Origin: an uncultured Anaerolineae bacterium | GTDB lineage: Bacteria; Chloroflexota; Anaerolineae; Promineifilales; Promineifilaceae | Length of the DNA stretch: 64,000 bases | NCBI GenBank assembly: GCA_905479495.1 | Contig: CAJQMR010000008.1 | Span: forward strand, 157,530 to 221,529 | Direction: 5' to 3' | Part shown: positions 37,601-46,188 of the stretch, piece after piece | Position numbering within the stretch: the first letter of the stretch is position 1 | How the letters are laid out: each line of letters starts with the position of its first letter | Translations under genes and position numbers: made by a program | Notes under the pieces: model-generated | Database searches by the model: none | Told to the model about the DNA's origin: nothing | Seen by the model: only the letters and a program-made list of their open reading frames with translations

Positions 37601-39803
37601 GCAAGTGGCGACCTCAATCCAGTCGCCGGGTTCGCAGTTTAACCATGTGGCCCAATGCAAGCTGGAAGACACAAATCCGCAGCTCTTTGCCGTGGATGTG
37701 CCTTACGTTGATTTGGCCGGCACGCCCGCAGAGCGCACCATTACCGTTCTGGGGCTGGGTTTTGGCGATGTGCAGGGGACGGGACAGGTGTACTTGGGCG
37801 ATACGGCCGTATCTGCCACCACCTGGTCAGACCGCCTCATTACCATCGTTGTGCCCGACACGCTCGATTCTGGTCCACACCAGCTGGAAATCATTGCCGA
37901 CAACCAGCAAAGCCTGGTCAACGGCATTACGATTCACGCCATGGACCGCTTCTACAGCCCAACCATCTACGAAGTTGGCCCAGGCAAAGCGTATGACACT
38001 GATAATGGGGCCACCATTCAGGATGCCCTGGAAGATGCGGCCACCACGCAGTTAGCCCTGGTGGTTGTTTACCCAGGTACGCCCGAACAGTGGAATCCCA
38101 AGGGTCTCTACTACGAAAACGTCGTCATGCACTCCCCCGTGAAGCTGCAAGGTGTCGGTCCCGGTGGCGTCTATGCCGATGAGAGCTATGTCCTTGGCTC
38201 CGTGCTGAATGGTCTAGCTTACTCTGGTGACAACGGCACTGCGGCTGATTGGCGCGCGCTGGTAGATAGCCTGCCCCGTGCGGGCAACCAGGCTGTCTAT
38301 GAAGGCGCTGTCATCACTGTCTTTGCCGAAACGCCAAACCAGTTTGGCAATCGGTATGAAGCAGCCATCGACGGTTTTGGCATCGAAGGTGGTGACCAGC
38401 AAGGTTTCCCCAACAACATCAATCAGATCGGTGGTGGCAACAACGGTCAACCAGCCAATGTGGTGATTCAAGGTGGCGGTATCTTCGTCAACGCTTACGC
38501 GCGGAACCTGCAAATTACCAACAACATCATCCAGAACAATGGTGGTGCTTACGGTGGCGCGATTCGCCTGGGTACGCCTAACCTGGCTCCTGGCGACCCC
38601 GGCAAAGATGCCCAAAACGACAACATCTTCGTCGGCCACAACCAGATTCTGGCCAATGGTGGCACAAATCTGGCTGGAGCGATTGGCATCTTTGATGGCG
38701 CAGAACGGTATGAGATTGCCAGCAACGACATCTGCGGCAACTACTCCTCCGAGTACGGTGGTGGCATCAGCCACTACGGTTACAGCCCGCAGGGCAGTAT
38801 CCACAACAACCGCATCTACTTCAACCATTCGATGGATGAAGGCGGCGGCATCATGATTGCTGGTGAACTGCCCCCCAACGCGGCGACGATGCTGTCGCCC
38901 GGCACGGGTCCGGTGGACATCTACAGCAATATCGTTCAGGCAAACCTGTCTAACGATGATGGTGGTGGTCTGCGCTTTTTGATGGCGGGGAACTTCCCGT
39001 TCAACGTCTACAACAACTTCTTCGTGAACAACGTTTCCACCCATGAAGGGGGCGGTGTCTCCCTGAATGATGCGCCGGACGTGCGTTTCTTCAATAACAC
39101 CGTGATGAAGAACCTGACGACAGCCACAGCGATTACTAGCAATGGACAACCTGCTCCGGCCGGTCTTTCCACCAGCCTGAACAGTGCTCTGATGCAAGCG
39201 TCGCTGCGCCCGGACGATCCGGTATTCAGCAATCCGCTGATGTTCAACAACATCTTCTGGGATAACCGGGCTGGTTCTTGGAACGGGGACGGCGTATCTG
39301 GAATAGGGCAGGAAGGTGACCCCAATCCCATCAATAATTGGGATGTGGGCACGGGTGGCAACACACATCTGTTGCAGCCAACGAACTCCCTGCTGCAAAC
39401 CAGCTACGGCACCATTCCTGATGCGTCTAACTTGATTGGCGTTGACCCGCTAGTGAACGAAACCTACGACGTGGGTGTCTCGGCGCTGCCGTGGCGCACC
39501 AATCCGAACTTTGTGGGTGTCATCATGGTGGCGGTGGATCTACCCCCCACGCTGTTGGGTGATTATCACCTGACGGCTGGCTCTCCAGCAATAAACGTTG
39601 GTGTGGCCAGTGTGGACGGGATTTTGACCCCCAACTTTGATATTGATGGCGATTTACGGCCGTCCAACGGAGCCTACGAAATGGGTGCAGATGAAACCGG
39701 TGACTTGTCCGCGCTGCGGCTGGTTATCCCCGGCGACGCTATGCAGTTCAACTTCTTCGAGACGTATATGCCCCTGGTCTTCCAGCAAGGCACGGCAGAG
39801 TAG
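34629..39803 (+). CDS. Giant secreted beta-helix surface protein with C-terminal PLV tail
   Basis: A secreted protein of 1724 residues. The signal peptide ends near ASSA (about 30). Prealbumin-like/SdrD-B-like beta domains follow, including VFVDENENGKRDPGE, which resembles a calcium-site repeat. An IPT/TIG-like segment lies at about 1025-1100, and a right-handed parallel beta-helix spans about 1250-1500 (runs of NNIIQNNGG-type turns). The C-terminus has LRPSNGAYEMGADE, typical of choice-of-anchor Q proteins, and ends in YMPLVFQQGTAE. AGGAGG at 34618-34623 fixes ATG 34629. It heads the copper/surface operon region. Function (adhesin, polysaccharide binding or scaffold) is unknown. Confidence 0.85.
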   Translation: MERRGSLLLLLLLGLCIGLIAILPASSAMVDPAGASAIDKLVVNAEPAAPAAPTATTQTIALKVVSARTEPLWGTPIGEPNPPGIVEGDPVTDYKFIINENNTGETRTDRYTGGCAPFWDEAETIPNPDYPATCNWPSIAAIPSWSPIVTQGDETILSENTTLTLPAGRYLISVIADGFKLDGQWFTIPMEEDVDNPGVATVNVSMQPQPLPTATLIIKVFEDNGLPNSAADVPAEAGLAGFSGHIGDLGGEVTNDVYGNPLCTEYEPGTGPNGYAWADGAPIPIEGSGGKCLSDENGDIVIPNLGTNRFEAWVVPPDGTDWVQTTTLEGNKPWDSWVQEGSTGYDTEFVIANEPFPVTIFGFVRPTNLLTNTAVSGEIRGVIANAEVYVPFNGGLPYQGHLWGGLSGAKIRETIANPWIALSDLQGGDTAVWVGQGEADGSFVIPNVPDGDYLLTYWDAPQLNILDLVQVSVVNGEVVDMGVLFVTGWFTTVHGYVFVDENENGKRDPGEMGVGEYPVLLRKRDNSEMDRGGILVPTASDGYYEYENMYPYNNWLVLEAYAPQYKVTGFTYQAFNQPEETTILGEGVDVGVLPIIGQSGRLDWGVKPYAPGENGGIAGTVFYDTTRAEYDPSVAAVEPWAVGIPNLEMNLYEPVPCTGASLACDESDTYELAADGSFAKGALLQTTVSEIWERPKNCQAYDVEGNPVDHWILPDAAPDKDCLEPMAMGTQFQSDFATVNGNYGFGDLATGDYLVEVVVPTDDFGRPMYQVEREEDLNVFSGNEYLSQPPAAAPAANPPDFPICAGALHTVDVAGIGDDGPNAVENPDFAAEGGSIFEGTDRHLCDTKLVTVIEGRSVAPSFTFFTDVPLPGRWWGLILDDLTLSTDPREWTFGEKAGIPNAPIGVYDFAERLVTTLESDPNGLFTALMPSTMTMNAASPSGMFANMYRLVGNDPGQPGQLNEAYNPQYRTIAANFEVIPGLGVIADLAPTQVATSIQSPGSQFNHVAQCKLEDTNPQLFAVDVPYVDLAGTPAERTITVLGLGFGDVQGTGQVYLGDTAVSATTWSDRLITIVVPDTLDSGPHQLEIIADNQQSLVNGITIHAMDRFYSPTIYEVGPGKAYDTDNGATIQDALEDAATTQLALVVVYPGTPEQWNPKGLYYENVVMHSPVKLQGVGPGGVYADESYVLGSVLNGLAYSGDNGTAADWRALVDSLPRAGNQAVYEGAVITVFAETPNQFGNRYEAAIDGFGIEGGDQQGFPNNINQIGGGNNGQPANVVIQGGGIFVNAYARNLQITNNIIQNNGGAYGGAIRLGTPNLAPGDPGKDAQNDNIFVGHNQILANGGTNLAGAIGIFDGAERYEIASNDICGNYSSEYGGGISHYGYSPQGSIHNNRIYFNHSMDEGGGIMIAGELPPNAATMLSPGTGPVDIYSNIVQANLSNDDGGGLRFLMAGNFPFNVYNNFFVNNVSTHEGGGVSLNDAPDVRFFNNTVMKNLTTATAITSNGQPAPAGLSTSLNSALMQASLRPDDPVFSNPLMFNNIFWDNRAGSWNGDGVSGIGQEGDPNPINNWDVGTGGNTHLLQPTNSLLQTSYGTIPDASNLIGVDPLVNETYDVGVSALPWRTNPNFVGVIMVAVDLPPTLLGDYHLTAGSPAINVGVASVDGILTPNFDIDGDLRPSNGAYEMGADETGDLSALRLVIPGDAMQFNFFETYMPLVFQQGTAE

Positions 39804-39816
39804 GCAAAGAGACAAC

Positions 39817-39845
39817 TGCTGGAGGCGGCCATGCCGCCTCCAGCA
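39817..39845 (+). promoter_or_regulatory. Strong intercistronic hairpin without T-run
   Basis: TGCTGGAGGCGGC (39817-39829) and GCCGCCTCCAGCA (39833-39845) form a perfect 13-bp stem with a CAT loop, 16 nt before the start of the oxidase gene. It lacks a U-tract, so it more likely sets mRNA stability or relative expression than ends transcription. Confidence 0.6.
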
Positions 39846-39861
39846 AGACAGGAGTTCAGAG

Positions 39862-41208
39862 ATGAGAAAAACAATTCGTACGCGCAAACTAAACCGACGC
39901 GACTTCATGAAACTAGGCGGGGGTGTCCTCGCCGGCGCGGCGCTCACTCGCCTGCTGCCGCGCACCCTGGGCCAGTCTGGCATGATTGCCCTGGCTGAGG
40001 ATTATTCCCAAGTAACCGCCGCCCCCGCCGATTTGTCCCTGGTGGGCACCGACGGTTGGATTTATCTGCCTGGCGAGGTGCCGATCCCTGGTGCCGTCAA
40101 CCAGTTTTACCAACCAGACGATTACGCGCCTGGCCTGCTAACCACTTACATGTTTGGTTTTCGGGATGTGACTGGCCTGTCAGAAGAACTGGTCTTTGCC
40201 CAAAAGATGAAATGCCAGGCCACCGCGCCGCTCTTCTGGGTAAATGAAGGGCAAGAGTACCGGGTGAAGCTCACCAACGTGGGGCTGCAAATGCGCCCCG
40301 ACCTGATTGACGAGCACACGCTGCATTGGCACGGCTTCCGCAACGCCTGGCCCATCTTCGACGGCGAGCCGCACTCGTCGGTGCGGGTGCCCATTGGGCG
40401 CAGCCTGACGATGTATTACCAGCCATTCCACCCAGGCACCTACATGTACCACTGCCATGTGGAAGAAACGGAGCATGTGCACATGGGCATGACTGGTTCG
40501 GTTTTTGTGCGGCCAGCACAGGATGGCACACCTATCGTAGCGGCCAACGGTAAAACGTATGACCGTTTTGCCTACAACTGCGGCGATGGTTCTACGGGCT
40601 TCGACCGGGAATTTGTGCTGAATCTGACCGATGTGTGGGCCGAAGCCCACTGGGCCGATTCTCACGTGCAGCTGCCGGACTGGACAGACTTTAACGCGGA
40701 TTATTACTTGTTAAACGGCCGTGTCTACCCCGACACGGTTGCCCCCAATGGCATAGGACTGGATACCAACACCGGCATCTTGCAGCCGCATCCAGATCAT
40801 CCTGAGCTGCAATACCAGCCGCTCTCCTCGCTGATTGAGTGTGAGGCAGGGGACCGCGTGCTGCTGCGGCTGATTAACCTGACCTTTGGCCAGCACGCCA
40901 TGACGCTGCCTGGTCTGAAGATGCGTGTCGTCGGGAAAGATGCCACGCTGCTGCGCGGCAATGACGGCACTGACTTTGCCTACGACACCCACACCATTTA
41001 CCTGGGTACCGGGGCAACGGTCGATGCCATCTTCACCGCCCCGGAAGATGTAACCGAAACGCAAACGTATCTGTTCTACAACCGGAACTTCGACCGCCTG
41101 AGCAATGCCGGTGGGCAGGGCTACGGCGGCCAAATGACAGAAATTCGTGTTCATCCAGCTGGCACGCTGGCACCACAGACAGAACCCAACACGAATCCCA
41201 GGCTGTAG
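39862..41208 (+). CDS. Multicopper oxidase-like protein A (copper ligands of domain 1 intact)
   Basis: An exported, TAT-type multicopper oxidase-like protein of 448 residues (RRDFMKLGG signal). Domain 1 has HWH at 155-157 and HCH at 197-199, followed by H205, H207 and M210, so type 1 and half of the type 2/3 ligands are present there, as in two-domain oxidases or NirK. The second cupredoxin domain looks like the central domain of three-domain enzymes: where HPxHLHG would be, it reads HAMTLPG. No second pair of HxH motifs exists in this chain, so alone it cannot complete a trinuclear centre. AGGAG lies 7 nt before ATG 39862. Gene B follows after 11 nt. Confidence 0.85.
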   Translation: MRKTIRTRKLNRRDFMKLGGGVLAGAALTRLLPRTLGQSGMIALAEDYSQVTAAPADLSLVGTDGWIYLPGEVPIPGAVNQFYQPDDYAPGLLTTYMFGFRDVTGLSEELVFAQKMKCQATAPLFWVNEGQEYRVKLTNVGLQMRPDLIDEHTLHWHGFRNAWPIFDGEPHSSVRVPIGRSLTMYYQPFHPGTYMYHCHVEETEHVHMGMTGSVFVRPAQDGTPIVAANGKTYDRFAYNCGDGSTGFDREFVLNLTDVWAEAHWADSHVQLPDWTDFNADYYLLNGRVYPDTVAPNGIGLDTNTGILQPHPDHPELQYQPLSSLIECEAGDRVLLRLINLTFGQHAMTLPGLKMRVVGKDATLLRGNDGTDFAYDTHTIYLGTGATVDAIFTAPEDVTETQTYLFYNRNFDRLSNAGGQGYGGQMTEIRVHPAGTLAPQTEPNTNPRL

Positions 41209-41219
41209 CAAAGGAGTTT

Positions 41220-42527
41220 ATGAACATGACGAATTTTTTCACTTTTATGCAGAATAGACGCCGCCGAGGCGTGGCCTTTCTCATGCTCATCATTGCTATC
41301 GGCATTGTGTTGTACAGCGTGGTGCAGGTAGAGGCCGATGAGCCTGGCGTGGCTCCCAGCACGGGCATGATGTGTACGGAAAACGCCACGGCGACTTTTA
41401 CGCTGACGGCCAAAGAAGGCTACGTTAGCCTGACGGACGGCAACGTGATTTATATGTGGAGCTACGCCGATGGCACGGATGATTTCCAGCATCCTGGCCC
41501 CATCCTTTGTGTCAACGAAGGGGACACCGTGACCGTCGTGCTGCACAATGAACTGCCGGTAGATACCTCAATTGTTTTCCCTGGGCAGGCCAACGTGCAG
41601 GCCAACGGTGTACCGATGGAGCCACAGTTTAACGGCGCAGGTGAGTTGGTTTCTATGACCAACGTGGCCGTCGCCAACGGTGGCAGCATGACGTACGAGT
41701 TTGTCGCGGAAGAACCCGGCACCTACCTTTACCAAAGCGGTACGAACCCTGGTGTGCAGACGCAGATGGGCTTGTTTGGTGGTTTGGTGGTGCGTCCGGC
41801 GTTGGGGGCAGATTATGCCTACAATGACCCAGACACCAAGTTCAACCCCGATACGGAATACATTATGATGCTGTCGGAAATTGATCCGTTGATGCACCAG
41901 GCAATTGAGCGGGGCGAAACGTTTGATATGTCGGATTACAATGCGCGCTACTTTTTGATAAACGGCCGTACTTTCCCCGACACCCTGGCACCTAATCAGG
42001 CCTCCTGGCTGCCATCACAACCGTACAGCGCCATGGCCCACATTCATCCGTATGATGAAATAGCCAACCCGGACCCGGCACTGGATCGCTTCATCGGGAT
42101 GGGCGTAGAAGGGTATCCCTTCCATCCTCATGCGTTTAACGCGCGGGTGGTGGGGCGAGACGGCCGTTTAACCGCAGGCCCTGGTGGTGAAGACATGACC
42201 GAAGAACGGTTCTCCATCCCCGTAAATCCCGGCCAGACAGCCGACGCGCTGTACGAATGGACCGATGTGTACGCCTGGGATGAAGGCACCTTCCCGGTAG
42301 ATATTCCCTCGGACCAGAACCTGGTGACCGGTTTGTTCTACGGCAGCCCGTTCCTGGGTAACCAGGACACCGTTCCGGTGGGCGCACACTCTGTAAACCA
42401 ATGTGGTGAGTTCTACCACATCGCCCATAACCATGCGCTACAGCAGATTACTGGTTGGGGCGTTGTGCTGGTCGGGCAGGTAACCTTTACCCGCATCGAT
42501 CCGCCGCTGCCGAATAACTGCCCATAG
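41220..42527 (+). CDS. Multicopper oxidase-like protein B (complementary His motifs, no type 1 Cys)
   Basis: A 435-residue exported protein with one N-terminal helix (about 18-38). The first cupredoxin domain lacks copper ligands (GTYLYQSG replaces the HCH region). The last domain has FHPHAF (H302, H304), aligning with the HPFHLHG site, and HIAHNH (H400, H403, H405), aligning with HCHxxxH but with Asn 404 in place of the type 1 Cys. It thus holds the two HxH motifs that protein A lacks. AAGGAG directly precedes the start. It probably partners protein A (inference). Confidence 0.78.
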   Translation: MNMTNFFTFMQNRRRRGVAFLMLIIAIGIVLYSVVQVEADEPGVAPSTGMMCTENATATFTLTAKEGYVSLTDGNVIYMWSYADGTDDFQHPGPILCVNEGDTVTVVLHNELPVDTSIVFPGQANVQANGVPMEPQFNGAGELVSMTNVAVANGGSMTYEFVAEEPGTYLYQSGTNPGVQTQMGLFGGLVVRPALGADYAYNDPDTKFNPDTEYIMMLSEIDPLMHQAIERGETFDMSDYNARYFLINGRTFPDTLAPNQASWLPSQPYSAMAHIHPYDEIANPDPALDRFIGMGVEGYPFHPHAFNARVVGRDGRLTAGPGGEDMTEERFSIPVNPGQTADALYEWTDVYAWDEGTFPVDIPSDQNLVTGLFYGSPFLGNQDTVPVGAHSVNQCGEFYHIAHNHALQQITGWGVVLVGQVTFTRIDPPLPNNCP

Positions 42528-42553
42528 GCAGTCAGCCTACAAGGAGATAGAAC

Positions 42554-45500
42554 ATGAAGTTACACACCAAAAAACACACCCTGCTCCTGGCTGCTGTTTT
42601 AGCCCTGCTGGCAATTGCGGGAATGGTCCGCACCTTTAGCGCGACCGCTTCCCCTGCGCGCCTGCCGCTGGCTATGCCTGTGGCCGATGTGCTGCCAGCC
42701 TTTACCTGCCTGGAAGATGTGCCCGGCGAACGCACCTGTGAACTGTGGGCCCGCGAAGGCACTGTGACGTTGCCAGACGGCGGCACCGCTCCCATTTGGG
42801 GCTTTGCCAACCGGCTGCCAGACCCTGCTTCTTTCCCTGGCCCGGCCCTGATTGTGAATCAAGATGACATCGTCACCGTGGTTTTCCACAATGAGATTCC
42901 TGGCGAAAACATCTCCCTGGCCTTTACCGGGCAGGAGATTTATCCGGACCTGACAGGGGTTGCTGCTGGCGAAACGATGACGTATACGTTTACGGCCGTT
43001 TCTCCCGGTACCTTTAAATACGAAGCGGGTCTCACGCCCAATGGCGCACGCCAGGTGGCCATGGGGCTGGGCGGCGGGCTCATTGTTCGTCCTGCCACAG
43101 CCAACCAGGCATATGACGTGGCCGCTTCCGCTTATGATGATGAAGCCCTGCTTGTTTTCAACGAACTGGACCCGGCCTTCAACGCCGACCCCAACGGCTT
43201 CAACATGACCGACTACAAGCCAAGTTACTGGTTCATCAACGGCAAAGCGTATTCCGAAACAGAAAAGATTCTTACCGCTCCTGGCAACAACGTCTTGCTG
43301 CGCGCCGTTAACCTGGGCCTGCAAGAACATTCCCTAGGGGTATTGGGGATGCACCAAACCATGCTGGCTGTAGACGGCTCACTCAAGCCGTACACCAATG
43401 AAATGGTGGCCTACACCCTTGGTGCTGGCGAAACCTATGATAGCATCGTGGCCATTCCAGCCGATGCCATCGAAAACCAGAGCTATGCCGTCTACAACAC
43501 CGGTACGCAGCAACTATACAACAATGGCGACACCAGCAGCACTGGCGGTATCTTCACCTTTATTGAGGTGAACGGTGGCGCAGTTGCACCTTTGGGTGGC
43601 CCGTTAGCCAGCGGCCTGGCCGTTTCCCCTAATCCCACCTCTGGTAATGTGGATGTGACCCTGGAAGCTATGCTGGACAGTACTGCTACCAGCGGTTTAG
43701 ACATTGTGGCCTGGGAATACTTCCTGAATGATTTGGGTGACCCCGGCACCGGCATTTCGCAGACGCTAACGGCTGGTACCAGCATCAGCGTGACGGCAAT
43801 CGTTCCCACCAGCACCCTCTCCGCCCTGCCCGCAGGTGATGTATCTATCTATGTGCGTGGTCAGGACAGCAGCGGCACCTGGGGGCCAGTGAACAGCACC
43901 ATTTTGGACCTGGTTGTAGATGGCCCTGTCATCACCAGCCTGTACCTGAATGACAGCCCGGCCAATGGCAGTAAAGATGTGGGCATCCAGGCAACGGCCG
44001 ATGACACGCCAACCGGCGAAGTGATGGTCGTGGCGGCTGAATATTTCATCGACACGGTGACCGACCCTGGCACCGGCATTAGCATGACGCTGAATGCTCA
44101 GGCTACCATCGTCAGCCTGGAGGCGACGATTGACGCAGCTACCATTAATAGTTTGACGCACGGCACGCATGTGGTTTATGTGCGGGCACAGGATGAACTG
44201 GGCAATTGGGGTGCAGTTGAACCGATTGACCTGGAAGTGGATCTGGTTGGCCCCACCTCAGTGGGTGTGAGCCTGACGCCAAATCCGTCTAACGGAACCA
44301 AAGCGGTCAACTCCGCTTCTAACGGGATTCGGTTGGAAATTGACTCCACTGACCCGTCGCTGATTGCTGAGGCTGAAGGGTTCATTGACTACGTAGACAG
44401 CGCCACCAACCCGGATGGCTCTGGCTTCCCCTTGATTGCCAAGGATGCCTTGTACAACGGCACAATTGAACGCTCTTACTTTGACATTCCGCTGCCCACC
44501 ATTCGCCAACTGTCTGAAGGCGCGCACGAAATCAGCTTCCATGCCCGTGATACGGCTGGTAACTGGGGCGACATCGTCTCCATGACGCTGGTGGTGGATA
44601 TGACGGGGCCAGAGGTGACCAATGTGGTGGCCAATCCGAACCCGACGCCTGGCGGCCGTATGCAAATCATCACCCTTACGGCCGATGCCAACGATTTACT
44701 TGGCGGCACGAACATCACGCAGGTGGAATGGTTTGTGGATACCGACCCTGGTTTTGGCAATGGCTTTGCCATGAGTGCCGTGGATGGGCTCCTGGACAGC
44801 AATTCTGAAGCCGTGACTGGCGAATTGAATGTAAGTTCCTGGTTCTCGGGTGACTATACGCTTTATGTGCGGGCTATGGACGCAGCCGGTAACTGGGGTG
44901 AGGTTGCCAGTGTGGTGCTGACGGTAAACGGCCGTCCCAATCCATTGCTGGTAGACAACTTTGAAACCGGTAACCTGGCAGCCTGGCGTGGCGTCGTGGG
45001 CGACATGGCCATCTCTGACATGGCGGCCATGGAAGGTACCCTGGGCGTTTCGGCTAACCTGAACAGTGGCGCACCGGCCTACCTGATCGACGGCTCGCCA
45101 ACTTCTGGTCTGGGCTGTTTCACTGCCTCCTTTGCCTACCGGGGTCAGAATCTGGACACCAAGCAGGAAGAGGTAGACATCTTCCAGGCGCGGGATGCGT
45201 ACGGATTTGCTATCTTTGGCATCACGCTGGAGCAGGGGCCGCAAGGGCATGAGATCAATGCCTGGGCTTTGCAGTACGGCGTGAAAGTCGAGGGCGAAGG
45301 CGTGCATCTGAACAGCGGTCTGGCTCGGCACGATATCAAGTTAGAATGGAATGTGGAGGACGGCCGTTTAGACCTGATGCTCGATGGCGAAGTGGTTGAT
45401 TCCTTAACCGGCCTCGACATCGTAGACATGCCGTTTGAAGAAGTATGGCTGGGTCCGGCCAGTGGTATCAACAGCGCTTCGCGCGGCAGTATGCAGTTTG

Positions 45501-45565
45501 ACCAATACGCCTCGGCCCCATGTGGCTACACCATCTACATGCCGTTGGTCTTTGGCGGCGAATAA
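42554..45565 (+). CDS. Secreted protein: degenerate cupredoxin domains, four Ig-like repeats, lectin-like domain, PLV tail
   Basis: A secreted protein of 1003 residues. After the signal peptide (about 1-30) come two cupredoxin-like domains (about 50-345) related to proteins A and B but without HCH or HxH motifs. Four repeats of about 110-130 residues follow, each ending in a [Y/F]-x-[R/A]-x-[Q/M/R]-D-x-x-G-x-W-G motif. A concanavalin/LamG-like domain (about 795-985) is next, and the C-terminus YTIYMPLVFGGE resembles that of the giant beta-helix protein. AAGGAGATAG precedes ATG 42554. It is likely a structural or anchoring partner of the oxidases. Confidence 0.78.
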   Translation: MKLHTKKHTLLLAAVLALLAIAGMVRTFSATASPARLPLAMPVADVLPAFTCLEDVPGERTCELWAREGTVTLPDGGTAPIWGFANRLPDPASFPGPALIVNQDDIVTVVFHNEIPGENISLAFTGQEIYPDLTGVAAGETMTYTFTAVSPGTFKYEAGLTPNGARQVAMGLGGGLIVRPATANQAYDVAASAYDDEALLVFNELDPAFNADPNGFNMTDYKPSYWFINGKAYSETEKILTAPGNNVLLRAVNLGLQEHSLGVLGMHQTMLAVDGSLKPYTNEMVAYTLGAGETYDSIVAIPADAIENQSYAVYNTGTQQLYNNGDTSSTGGIFTFIEVNGGAVAPLGGPLASGLAVSPNPTSGNVDVTLEAMLDSTATSGLDIVAWEYFLNDLGDPGTGISQTLTAGTSISVTAIVPTSTLSALPAGDVSIYVRGQDSSGTWGPVNSTILDLVVDGPVITSLYLNDSPANGSKDVGIQATADDTPTGEVMVVAAEYFIDTVTDPGTGISMTLNAQATIVSLEATIDAATINSLTHGTHVVYVRAQDELGNWGAVEPIDLEVDLVGPTSVGVSLTPNPSNGTKAVNSASNGIRLEIDSTDPSLIAEAEGFIDYVDSATNPDGSGFPLIAKDALYNGTIERSYFDIPLPTIRQLSEGAHEISFHARDTAGNWGDIVSMTLVVDMTGPEVTNVVANPNPTPGGRMQIITLTADANDLLGGTNITQVEWFVDTDPGFGNGFAMSAVDGLLDSNSEAVTGELNVSSWFSGDYTLYVRAMDAAGNWGEVASVVLTVNGRPNPLLVDNFETGNLAAWRGVVGDMAISDMAAMEGTLGVSANLNSGAPAYLIDGSPTSGLGCFTASFAYRGQNLDTKQEEVDIFQARDAYGFAIFGITLEQGPQGHEINAWALQYGVKVEGEGVHLNSGLARHDIKLEWNVEDGRLDLMLDGEVVDSLTGLDIVDMPFEEVWLGPASGINSASRGSMQFDQYASAPCGYTIYMPLVFGGE

Positions 45566-45580
45566 CGTAATGCCAAGATT

Positions 45581-45617
45581 AAGAGGTATGGACTATTTTT
45601 AGTCCATACCTCTTTTT
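45581..45617 (+). terminator. Intrinsic terminator after the oxidase operon
   Basis: A 14-bp stem AAGAGGTATGGACT / AGTCCATACCTCTT (45581-45594, 45601-45614) with a T-rich tail (45613-45617). Confidence 0.75.
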
Positions 45618-45628
45618 GGGAGCAAATC

Positions 45629-46126
45629 ATGAGTGATTTAACTGTAAAAGAATCAAATGACAAAGCAGTAAAACCGATGTGGCCCCGTCTGGTCGTGGCC
45701 GTTGTCTTGTTGGTGGCCATTGGTGCTGCCGGTACCTGGGGTTGGCAGCAATACCAGCTGCGCCTGGCTGAAGACCACAAAGCGGAAATCCAGGCCGAAG
45801 CGATTGCCCAAATTGAAGATCAGTGGGGCGTGCGCTTTATGCACGTGGCGCTGGTGGCTGAAGGTGGCCTGCTGGACGTTCGCTATCAGGTAACCGACCC
45901 GGACAAAGCTGTGTATATGTTCGACGAGGTGGAAAATATTCCGCGTGTGATTGCCAGCAACGGCATTGAACTGGCCATGAACGATGATCCGCATGTACAT
46001 GACCTGGAGTTTGGTTACTCCTACTTCTTCCTGCTGCGCAATGTAGATGACTCGGTAAAGTCAGGTGATCAGGTAACCATTAAAGTAGGTGATACGGAAC
46101 TGCCCTACTTTGAAGTAGAACAGTAA
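45629..46126 (+). CDS. Membrane-anchored hypothetical protein of the copper locus
   Basis: A 165-residue protein with one N-terminal helix (about 18-40) and an extracytoplasmic domain of about 115 residues that I do not recognise. It contains the His/Asp-rich stretch DDPHVHDLEFG near 120, which could bind metal, and a C-terminal beta-rich part. Its location between the oxidase genes and copC-like genes suggests a role in copper delivery or assembly. GGGAG lies 8-9 nt before ATG 45629. Confidence 0.6.
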   Translation: MSDLTVKESNDKAVKPMWPRLVVAVVLLVAIGAAGTWGWQQYQLRLAEDHKAEIQAEAIAQIEDQWGVRFMHVALVAEGGLLDVRYQVTDPDKAVYMFDEVENIPRVIASNGIELAMNDDPHVHDLEFGYSYFFLLRNVDDSVKSGDQVTIKVGDTELPYFEVEQ

Positions 46127-46188
46127 GTGACCGTCGGCAATCAGGTTAGCGGAATTGTGCGGACGGTTTAATAGTAAGCGAGACACAG

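Noticed and set aside
38214..39398. Long minus-strand frame (394 residues) inside the beta-helix gene
   Set aside because: Shadow frame produced by Gly/Asn-rich repeat codons; no domain, no start signal, and the plus-strand protein is convincing.
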